Positions 47,401 to 59,400 of a DNA stretch of 64,000 bases are shown here, piece by piece (positions within the stretch are counted from its first letter, which is position 1; the number at the start of each line of letters is the position of its first letter). Source of the DNA: Opisthorchis felineus (Eukaryota > Platyhelminthes > Trematoda > Opisthorchiida > Opisthorchiidae); assembly GCA_004794785.1 (NCBI GenBank), contig SJOL01010342.1, positions 290,717 through 354,716 on the forward strand, read 5' to 3'. The translations under genes and the position numbers were made by a program. The notes beneath the pieces were generated by a model. That model ran no database searches. It was not told the origin of the DNA and was given only the letters and a program-made list of their open reading frames with translations.

Positions 47401-50400
47401 ACAAATATCTTTATACCGTATGACGAATATGCACATTGGATTTGGACTATTTGCTCACACCATTATGGTCCAGTTTTCCCAGAGTGGTGGGGTCCTGTTT
47501 TCTTACGGCGATGTGGAACGGCTGCGCAATTTTCAGTAAAATTCGTGTTTATTTAGCTGCGTCTGGATATACAATAAACTTCACTAAGAACTAAACTAAA
47601 ACGGGAAATTTATTTCAATGACAAAGGCCTGCTCTACAGCTTCGCTGGTAGCGGTACCGAAACAAAAAACGGTTTCTACTTACAGAGATCCGCCTTCCAG
47701 TTGCAAATAGCAATGGCCTCAGCAACTTTTTGGACCTAGGTGGATATCAGCTTTAGTTGCTAAATTGATGCAATGCATGCTCTCACTTGGATGGTTTGCA
47801 AGTGATAAGGCCGGCGGTGTAGTTTGTTTACCTTTGATTGGACCGTCTAATCCCATTAGTAGATGCACGTCTCTTCAGGCAGGTGGTTGTCCACCCACAA
47901 GTTAACAGGTTGATATTGTTGGATGTAGGGGACGGTGGTAATGAAACTTCTCCTGAAACACAATGTGTCTTTTGAACGAAGAAGGGCCTGGTTGCTTAGC
48001 ACATTCGTTGCATCACAGGTATAGGGGGGCCTTGTATGAGCTTGCTGACTTCCGAGTCGCAAGGTGGATTATTGTGAATAGTAAGCTCCAGGACAGGGCT
48101 AATACCACCTGGTATGGGTATCTGGACGTTTTTTTTCTGAGTAAAGCCGTCCAACTCGAGGATATGTGTACGGTTAGTGAGGTCCTCTGGAAGAGTTTCA
48201 TGCGTAAAAAATTGTCGGGGTCGGTAGTGCAAGACTCCAACAAAGCTGTGGTTATAAACAGCAAGTATTTCCCTACTTAAGAGCTTAAATGTCGTTGCAA
48301 ACTGCAGACCTTTGAATGGCTCCATCCACCCCAAATCACATCAAATCACTAGACGACTGAAGGCTTCCTTTTGGTCCATCCTCCAGGCAAGGATCATTGT
48401 TGTCAGGCAGGGATTTCGGTTGTTCAAAACTACTATTCAGTGCCTGTCGTGACTTTAGGATGACCAGAATTCCATCCACGTGGCGCTTATAATGAGCCAT
48501 CAAGCGGATTACGTTTTGACTCTTAGTTCCACACGTGTCACAGAAAACTCAGAAGATAGTAGGACCAGTGCACCTCCTGTTCCAACCCAATCACCCATCA
48601 AATAACAGCTGCCTCAAAATTTGAAGGCAATAACCTCGTGCATAACATCACCAGTCATTTGAGCCCCACAAAGTTTTCTTCCAAATGTAAAGACTTTGCT
48701 TTAGGGAAACTATCAGGAAGGTCAGATTCCTGAAAGTAACCACTGAATGCCCGAAGTCTACTGAGGCCCTCAACTCCACTAAATGCTGACCAGACAGACA
48801 ACGTCCCCTCAATATGCAGCGCGTCACAGCCTTGCATCAAAGCCAGCAGCATAAGTCAGCATTGGATCAAGGTCAGACCTTGGTCCCTCCAATAAAATAG
48901 CCTGATTCTGTTGTATTTTCGCACTCGCAGGCACTCACGCTCTCGTACGCACTTGTTCGGAATAAAGCTTTTGTGTTCCTTATCGGTGAGTCCTTTTCCG
49001 GCACTAGGCACTGCAGCGGGAACACCAGTCAGATCTAACAGATTGGCGAATCAGCAGATACAACAGAAACGATTGAGGTCAGCTACTCACCTTCTGGTTG
49101 GCGATACGAATCAAAACCATTAAGTGACTGTAAGCAGCAGAATTTTAAAATTTGCTGAGGCCCTCACTATTTGCAAATGGAATGCGGACCGGCTTAGTCA
49201 GAAGCAGCTTTTGGCTTCGTAAGCACCTCCGCGCTACATTGCAGAGCATGTTGCTGGAATGGCGTTTTCTGTTCTTCTAAATTGTCCGTTATTTCAATCG
49301 GTTTTTGGATGAAAAACTTGCAAAACTGCGCCTTTATGTTTGGCCTAAATTTTCGTTAGGTGCGTTTAGTTTTCAGCTTTACTACAATTAGAGAGAGGTG
49401 CAGACGATACAGTGATGCAGTCACGTTTCGGATTTTTGCCTGCTTTTTTTGTATACTATCCATTTGTTTACACGGTTTATTTGCATTTTGGAGGTATATA
49501 CATCCGTCATATTCTGGTAGTATGTATGCAACGTACGACAACTTGACGGCATTACTTACTGGTCTAAACAGAGAAGTAATGGAGGGAACAAACTGGTTCA
49601 CGGGCCACTGGAAGTAAATTCTTCATACCTGTGAAGTCGAGCCACCGAATGACATGGCGTTTCACTGCAGCGCAGCATCCATTACAAAAAAATAGTTCAC
49701 TAAACATCATTGAGTGTTTTCTACAGCTCAATTTTCGTGGGAGATGTCGCAACTTAAACCTTAAGAGATCGCAGAAGAACGCGTCCACGTGAACACTAAA
49801 CCAAGAAACTTGACTGGCAGGGAGCGTCCTCAACTAGTGCGTCTTCCCCGGATGCTGCTCCTGTGTCTTTCGTGCACAAGGCCGGTAAATTTACTCATCC
49901 TTTATCTCCGGGTTAGTGAAAATGTTTTTTAACATCCTCAGTAGACATTTTACGGTAGTAAGCGTAAAAATTACCCTAATTATTCAAGCTTTGATGTCAA
50001 CTCTCCTACCACTGCGTCCAATCAAACGACCTTGACATCATTTACGGATTACCTTAAATAGTCACACTGGTGTGCCAGCTATCGTCTGCTTGACACAGAC
50101 ATTCAACACCAAATTACGTTTGCTCAAATGACATCCCCATCGGTTTCCTATCGTTTCTGGTTGCGCACCTCTGGTGATCCACGTGTGAGAGTACCCTGTA
50201 AAGGCGCAGATAATCTTTGCTTGCTCATCGTATCTGCTAATATTCCAACGGACTGTAGACAGGTTTTACGGCAATTTGAGCACCTTCTTGTGTGGGTCAA
50301 GAGATCAGAGGTTGTTGTGGTTGCCGGGGATAAGAAGGCGCAATGAAGTAGACTAAGCTGTGCTGAGGCTCAATCGGTTGTTAGTCTAGAACTGGAATGG

Positions 50401-53400
50401 AGACTCACGGACAGTGGCATAAGCCTCTTGCGCTTATTTGCTGACCACCTACTGTTTCTGTGCTGTACTAACCCGAAGCGACCGAAGCCATTTGGCAACA
50501 TGGTGTCCTCTGCATTCAAATTAACCTGCAACACAGATAGACCACTGCGCCATTAGCTATAGCTGGCGTGGGTCAAATACTGCGTGTCGCCTGTTCTGAA
50601 GCACATGTGTGGATCCCGATCAGGTATTTGTTAATTGCCTTATCCGGTTGCACTTTTCAGGAGCACGCACCACGCGCAAACCCCATTTTACCAGCCAGAA
50701 GCCCTCGGACCCTAATATGAAACAAGTCTACCAAAACAACCCACCTCCCTTTCAGACAAGATTTCCCTTGGTGTTGACTCTTACTGGAGGGTGCTGTCCA
50801 CAACCCTGCAAGGTTCGAGGCGATCCGCTTGTGGAATGGCTCAACTAACTAGACCTGGGCTCTGGATCTCGAGCAGTAAGACGTCTTCAAGCTCGAACAC
50901 CTATTCTTCCTTATCTAGAGTGTAAGACCACTCGACCAAGACCACTCGACGAAATGAATGACCATAGGCGACAAAGTGCATCTTGACGGATGGAGAGGCT
51001 TGGTGAGTCCAGAAACCTGAGAGGATGGATGATGCCAGGAACCCTGGGTGTGTGTAAACTGTTCAAGCCGATACACGCCACAGGCCCGAAACTGGCACTG
51101 GTGATCTAGGAAATCAGCGATAACAAGGGCTCATCCATCTTTAAGAAAGAAGAGGGAGTAAATCGTGGGACCGAAAATTTTTTGAACTTCAACTGGCCAC
51201 CTGCGCCTACTCGTACAGGTTCCGATCCATAACGCCACCCTGCATAGTGAAACTGGAAACCCGGACGGTTTCCGAAATTACCGAATACATTGTGTCTGTG
51301 AAATCTCACCGAGCTCCTTGTCCTAAGGTGCTCTTGCCCTCTGTGTCTAAATAAGAGGTCAGAAGCCAGCCGTCAGTGCACGTCCAACCTATTTACCCCT
51401 TTCTGGGACAAACAGACGGGGCGATTCAGTAGGGTTGCATATTTCCGAAAAAAGTGCTCTTCGTTACTGCGGCAGTGAAAATCTCTTTGCGTCGCTTTTT
51501 CAAGCGTTGTCTTGTGATGCCAAATGAAATTGGAACAGCAAGGATTGAGGTCGGGAAAATATTGTGTCATAAACATAGCTGAAACTGGCTGGAAAAAGAT
51601 CTAAGAATGAATGATCGGGAGACCGGTTTTCGGTAAAGCAGACGTTACTTCTTTCTAATAATCCGTCCAACACTGCAAGTAAGATTGCCCCAGCCATGTG
51701 TTACGCATGGAACCTTATCGCCCGCCCATACAAGTGCAGTTTTCGCCCCTAACTCGTAGTGGCAGAAACAGACAGAAATTGCTATGACAAGGGAATAAAG
51801 GACTAGACGAAACGCTTGGGTGCTGTTGTTGCTACTCGCCTTCTAAGAAAGCTCTTGGCCAGAGACACTGAATGATTCGGCAGCTAACGCATCTCATTGG
51901 CAATCGTACTTTCGGCTTCTGCTTCCACTGAGTGTTGAAGATGTAGGCAAATCGGATTTTTGTGGTAGGCTAGAGCCAAGTCCATCCCTCTACTCCACTT
52001 TTCTTTCCATAATATGGCTACAAGATTTGTGCAAATTCCTCAATTCTACACACCAATCAGCATATTATCAGAGCCTCTTGAAGTGTTTCGTATTACTTAG
52101 CCTGATGGGCGGTGGTCTACACTGAATTGTCTGCGAGTTCAGTTGCTGTCAGTAAGAGTCATAGAGAGGCGCATATAAATAGTTAACTTCTGGTGGATAG
52201 GTATCTGAACTCGATTTTGCGGAACTGGCTCAAAAATCAAAAGTGTTCTTGAGCGTTCCAAACTCAAAAATAACTTTATGTATACATGCATTACGTATAT
52301 ACGTGTATCGCGATATCTCGAATATTGTACCAACTGAAACATGAAGCAGCCTGGTGCAGCACATTCAGCTGCCTGGACACATCATAAACGAGAGATTCAG
52401 CTGGGTTCCAGGTGATTCTCTCGCAAAACCCAATTTGTTTGCAAATGAGTGTATTTCCCATGTCTACATGTTTTCTAAAGACTTAGAGAAGAATGGGATT
52501 TCCGACCTCGTCACAGAAACCTGCTACGTTGGGGAGTAAAACAACAGTTAACTGATTGTAGTTAAATGAAACCAGTATAACACCTACGTTATCCATTTTG
52601 TATGTCGACATGAAACAAACAAAGCATGTACATTCGAGATCAACGAAAGACGGAAAATGGTCTATTGCTCGCTTAACCAGAATTACTGAAACTGTGATAA
52701 TGCTACATGGGAAGAACATTGTTATAGTACAGTAACGTTGCCGTTTCTCATGAAGAATAAACTAATGTGTGCCAGGATTTATACGCTTATACAAATCCAC
52801 TTCCATGACACAGAATCCTATGGATGTGGTATTTTTTCTATTCAGAATTAACGTATTTGGATGCTTGTGAGTCAGTTTTTGCTTTACACCACAGATGTCC
52901 AATTATTCAGCTTTAAACGTTGTCCCAAGCCACATTAGAACAAAATTCTGCCTTCAGTCATTTCATAGAATACCTCGGAAACTACAAGCGTTTCCTGGTA
53001 AACGTCCTCGTCTAAAAGTCTGACAGTTTGAAAAAGTAAATCACATCTGGCTAGATATTTTACAGGCGGAGAAAACGTTTGTCCAGACGAAAGAGACCCG
53101 ACCGCTGACAAAGTACCTGGGTAAGAGTGAGTGGTATCTTGCGCACCAAATAATTTTCACAAAAGTAGGAATCACCCACCAGTGACTAGTTTTCTTTTAA
53201 CACACATTATCTTGGTGGGACTTTTTGGTTTTATTTGATCATTTGCCTACAGCAGTTCTGCTGCAAATCGATTTTGCAGAATGGGAACCTTTCCTACTAA
53301 GGAGAGTTATATCCTGATCAGTTGAAGTTGGAGTACCTGCCAGACTGAAGTCTTTATGAAAACACTGTGCATTTGGACGCCTTTTTGCACAACGAATCGA

Positions 53401-56400
53401 TCTTTTGTGAATTTATGGTACCAACATTGTATCCGTAAAATTGATCGATGACGATAATACCGAGACTTCTGGTCCCGCAATTCACCGTTATTCAGCAGTC
53501 CCGTTGAGCTGTATTCTCACTATAATATCATTCTCACAGTAATGTAGAAACAGACAGATTTGGTGACAGGAAATATGTAGTGCAGCCAGTTAAGCCATAA
53601 GCATCTAACGCAGAGTTCAGTCGTAATTACTCTAGGCCTTTCAGTTACAGAAACGGATTTTAGGATACGTTAGCTAGTTTGCCTGTTGAGGGCTCGACCT
53701 TGTGGCCATAAGTGCAGCCTTGTTGAAGAGGATTTGTTTCCAAATGTTATCTGGTAATACTGACTTCAGAAATTTTGAACTCAAAATGTGGGCCGGTGAG
53801 GCCGGTAAAACATGCATATTCATAAAATATGACTCTTCTAGTGAGGTCCAGTAGTACGCTCATCCGAGAATTTTATAACGATGGGACTACCCAAAGCAGC
53901 GAATAGGAACTTTACAACTCCGTCGGACAATGTTGGGATGGCGGGAGTATTCAAGCACAATGTTTGGTATGTATTTGGTTTCTGGTGGAGACAGCGTGAA
54001 ATGGTTGCGGCTTACTTGAGCAGAAAGGCATCGCTAATTAACCGTAATATTGGGTTGAAAGATTACTACGCCGGACAAAGTGTTGTTCAACCTCAACTTT
54101 TGGTTTCAAATAGGCTCGCAGCCTTTGAATTGTTGACCAGGGTGAATTAATATTGCTGCAAGCAGGGAAGAGAAAGTTAAATCTGTACAGAATACGCGTT
54201 GCACACCATCAGCTGCGGTATCAACAGCCCGCCTAAATCAGCTCAATACATAGATTACATGCAAACATTTTAGCCGCATCTCCTCGGGTATACAAAGCAA
54301 TGATCAGTTCATTTCGAGGTATCAGACTTATCAGTCTACGAAGGCTGTTCTTAGGCTAAGACTTCCCAAAGTCACCATTTTGGACTCTGTAAGTGCTTAC
54401 AACACTTTCAACCGTCGCGTATGACGAGTGTTTTCCTGCCAATGAATTTTAAACCAGGCGCATTCATTGTGCCTGAAGTGCGCACCCTGACGGTGATAGC
54501 ATACACAGCATATCAAAGAGCGTTCGTCGTTGTCTGTGATTTGTTGAGTCGCTGAGTTTCACACTTATGTTTTCGCGCCAAACATTGTTTCAGACTTTTG
54601 CCCGGGAAATCCCCAACGGATATTCCGGTACCCTATATAGATTACGGTAATGGCATGACCATTTGTAGTGCTTGCCACATATTTGACTGCTCCTGATTTA
54701 TGGCAAATCGCGTTACTTGCGCTTGTGAGGTAAACATCGTGTCGTTCGACCAGCATAGTTGGTGTTATATTCACACATAAATGAATATATAACCCATTAG
54801 TTTGCTACTTTCTCCGCCAGTGGAGGGGACATCAGCTGACACGCGCTTTATGTACTAATTAAAAGTCCCTACCACCGAATAGATTCTGTCATTGTTTATG
54901 CCAATAGAATAGCAATACCGATTGGAAACCTTGCTTTGTAGACACCTGCTTTGTTTTCAAGATGGGATTACTCAACAGATGTAAAGGGTTCTTCAAAAGC
55001 CGAACAAGGATTTCAATTAATTAGCCCGAGGGATATGGACTTATCTCCTTATGCAAGTAAATAGTTTTCCCCCCTCCTTCAAATGGATAACTCAGACTTA
55101 GGTTTGGCTGGATCCCGAGGACAGAACTTATGAGAGAAAAACAACGCATGAAACCTCACACCGAAATCGGAATAGACCTCGGTTGTTATGAACGTTCTCA
55201 TTCAACGGGCAAGGATAGATTTTATGGTTAACATCTGTGAATTTCCAAATAGCGCTTACCTTATCCAGGAGCTGGGTCATCCCAAATGGCTGAATGAAAT
55301 CAAATAAATAACGAGCTCCCGAGTTTCGTCCAGAGTGTTATTCACGTATCATACTAAAACATAATTCCCAGAAATAACTCTGATAGGGCTTTTTATTGTG
55401 CACATCATTGAAACCACGTTCACTTAGCACAAAATGAACTGCTTGACGTAAAGCCATACACGCTTCATGATTTGTTTTCTAAGCGCTATATTTCAAACGC
55501 TCATTCAACCATCACACAAAATTCCCAAGGTCGAATTGCTTTTATGCGCCACAATTGCTGATTTATGATTAACTCTCACGGAATTTCGTTTAACATTTGT
55601 TGTTCCGTTGCTTTTCACTGCAGATCGACTACAACTAGACGAACGTAGTGAGTACATAATGAATAAATGCATTTCCAACACCGACAGAACCGCTATTATT
55701 TACTGACGAATTGTCTCGCACATTTACCCTCCTTCCCAAAACACCTGTCACTTGCAAGATTCTCGGATAACCACAGTGTTCAATGACCTGGTGGAGACTG
55801 CACTGTTGCAAGCACCGCCATATTGTCCCATATTTTAACGAACCTCAGAAAACTCACCTGTTTGTGCTAAAGTATCATCATGGGTTTTTCCAAAAAGAGC
55901 TTTGAACACGTTGCAGCTGAAAATCACCTCTAGGTTTGTATATGGCTAATCCCCGCTTGACTTGACTTCATTGCAATTGATTTGATTTTCCGTGTGTAAA
56001 ATCACTATAAAAACTGTCAAACCTTCGAAAGTGGCCCCACTGTAGGTTGCTTCCTTTTTTAGCATTCGGAATAACCACATAATCACAGTTCGAAAAATTT
56101 GGATAACACATTTGCTGCATAAAATGTCACTTCTACTGAAGTACCACGCGTTAAGCACTATGCCTTTTGATGCGTGTGTTTGCTGAAAAATGTTTAGCGT
56201 GGAACCGCACTTTTGGAAGCAATTGGGACCGCTAATTCGTTTAACAATCCTGAAGCACAACTCTTTAGTCAGAAGTAAGATAAATGGCAACATCGTACAA
56301 AATGTCGTTCGCATACACAACAAATCTGTCAATCAGGATGAAAACGTTCACTTGCAGAAAGAAACCGTCTCCCAATTAGTCAGTTCCAAACCGTGTACGG

Positions 56401-59400
56401 TATTTAGCTTTTTAACATCCGATAGTTAGATCAAGCTAACTTATCTGCCGAGTACCGCAGATTACAGTCGAATGAGTAAAACTTATGAAATTTATTTTTA
56501 TTTCTTAGTGAACTACAGTACTGCAATAAGTGAAAGAACGAGAGGTGAGAAAGGTTTCTTTGTGATTTTGTGAATTTCGTTGTTTTATTTGAAACTGAAA
56601 CTTATCAACAGTGGTAACATGCTGCTTCGATATAAATGTCTTGCATAAGAAGAACCTATTTGGCGAAAGACACTGAAGCCACGAGAAGTGATCTTAACAG
56701 CAATCGTCTGAATGCATCTCATAAGAATGGTACATTAGTGGGACACTCCTTACGCGTTTAGGCCCGTTGGCGATTCGAAACTGGTCTCTCGGTGTTTCCG
56801 GATTCTTCACGTTCCTTCACCGTTGGTAGCTTGTATGAAATTCCGTAAGTTTGACAAAACCCATATGCCACATCAGCGAATCAAAACTGGGAGGAATTAT
56901 GGCCTAGAAAGTGGGCACATGAAAAGAGATAAAAAACCTGATTCAACTGATTGCAAAATTTGCATTCCAATTTCGGTACGTGGAGTGCTTTGTAGTGGTA
57001 CTAAGACCACGACAGAAGTAACTAACCGTTGAATCTCAGGTCATTTTTCAGAGTCCACAAATCAGATGCTTTTGAACTGGGTATCAACTTTCTGGGCATA
57101 GCATCAATAGCCAAGTGCATCAAAAACTCACGCATAATAGGGAGCGCACTAGTAGAGATTTCGGGCCCCTGAAATACGCAGTTTTTAATAGTAAATAAAT
57201 AGGCCTTTTGACAGAATTCCTCCGGCCCACAGAATTTTGCGTCACCTCAATCGGCTGTCTACTCTCTTCATATTAAATTTGTGACGGACATTGAGAATAT
57301 CGAATAAGCAATTGGAGCAACCATAAATATAACTAGGAAAGTTAACACTCGTTACAACATGACGTTTTCGGAAAATTGATGAAGTTTGACGCACAGTGAA
57401 CTAGGTGAAATGTGTGAATCAACACCCAATGAGGAAGTGACAAATTTTGGACAGAACGAGAACAGAAATCAGAGAGGAAATCGGATTTACTGGATACTGA
57501 AGTGTTCACACAAGTTCATGCTCTGTCATGTTTAAAACCATACATTCCTCGTCTGGGACACCGCATATCTAAAAATTCCGCTCTGCGCTACAGTGACTAT
57601 TAGATGTCCGAAGTTTTTAGTGACTTTTCTGCCCTGAAGAACGTTAGTACGGAGATTTCGAATGACATGAATAGCTGATTGAATAAGCGTTCTGCGCATT
57701 GAGCCAATATGTGCCTTGCTTCCTGCGCACACAAGGGCTTCCATATTACTAACATTTTTGTTTAACCATTGATATAGTCATTCTAATTTTGGCCACACAT
57801 ACCAAAAGTGCTATAAAGCACTCCATCGTGGGTGAAAGAGAAGCCTGGTCGCTGAACTGGTGTCTGTTAATCTTTAGGCCGAGTGTAGAAATTGACCCGT
57901 AAACTACACGTCACCAAACGGGGAGGTATCATCAGTGCGCGGTTCGGTGAACGTCGTTCACATGTGAATCTTAAGCGGATATGCTCTTTCTTCTATCTCA
58001 GTCACCTAGACTTTCAGACTAGAATTCCTTGTCCATGACGTGAACCTTAAATCATGGCATTTATTCATTCATTCATTTTATTCTCCGTGACCAAATGCTC
58101 AGCGTCCAACCGTCAATCACCTAGGGGAACTATTGATCACGATCACAACTGTCGGAGACAGAATGAACACTCTGGCTGTTCTGTATTCACTTTTGGTTCC
58201 TACCGATATCTAACCACTTCGTATGGCCGCGTCAGAGAATTTGGAGGTAATTCGCGGCCCTGCTGCACGATAAAACCAGTACATCCAGAAGGGTATTGCA
58301 CAGCTCTAATTGCAGTCAGCAATACTTCACAAAAATGGTTTTACGGTAACGCGGGGTGTCTGCGTTAAAGTGTTTCTGCATGTACCTACATATTAATAGA
58401 ACTTTCTGGATTACCATCTTGCACACTGTGTTCAGTTTGTGTGCTTGATTTTATAACTGATTGATAAAGGGATTTCAAATAAACTACATAACCTATACTG
58501 TGGAACGTTAATCACATAAGGCTGGAAAACAACGTCGGACCAGTGCTCCTTTTGAACCATCACGGACGATTTGAGTTGCAAACCGTCATCTGGGAAACTA
58601 GAGTTTGGCACCCTAAATTATCTGTCATAATGTCATACCCTAAGATATAAAACTGAATGATGCCTTAGTTCGTCCCCCTGCCGACAACCCTCAAGTTAAC
58701 TGTAAACTTGTTTTCTTGCCAGATGTGGATGAAAAGATTTGTCTTTCTTAGAATCACCTGAACGAGGTTTGGCTATCGTCTGCAGACAGTGGCAATATTC
58801 TAAGTAACTCAGGGGTCCTTGATTCACAGCGTAACTCCTGTAGTTCATTGCTTACGAAACGTGTTCCCAGGCAGCAACTCGGTTTCTCCGTTAGCGAAGA
58901 AGGAAATGAAGTTGGGATGTTTTCATAAAATGATTAGAGATAGCGCAAAATACCTGTGAGCCTTTGTGCACTGCTTACCATCAGTTAACGTACTTTTTGA
59001 AATCCCGCCTACAAACAAGTTGGGGACATTGAAATGATTCTACACACATCCAAACAGCCATTACTTTATGTACACCTAGAAATGTACGGTGAAAAACGTT
59101 AGACAAACTTCCTACAGTTGGAAGGTTTTACAAATGGTTCATTATATCGTGGATGCGTTGGCAACCAAATATGAACCACATAAACGGTGCTCGCCACATC
59201 CGTGACCTTCTTTTGCGACTGACTGTAAAATTAGAATAAACAAACCACAGAGGTCTCAAAAGATTCCCCAGAAAATGTGCGCTTTTGCTCATCTAAGGAA
59301 GTCAGCAAATTGTGCTGAGTGTTGGAAGATTTTTCATTCTAATTACTCCTAACTTATTTGTTTTAGCCGTGGAGCAGATGCGTAGGAGTGAGTCAGACAC

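Noticed and set aside
50545..50565. TGGCGCAGTGG on the minus strand, resembling a tRNA A box of a SINE
   Set aside because: The same bases on the plus strand encode IDHCAIS of the LINE endonuclease, and no B box follows.
58054..58368. 104-codon frame with signal-like start and Cys, first thought Kunitz-like
   Set aside because: Cys spacing does not fit a Kunitz domain (10 and 19 residues where 8 and 15 are expected) and the F-x-YGGC block is absent.
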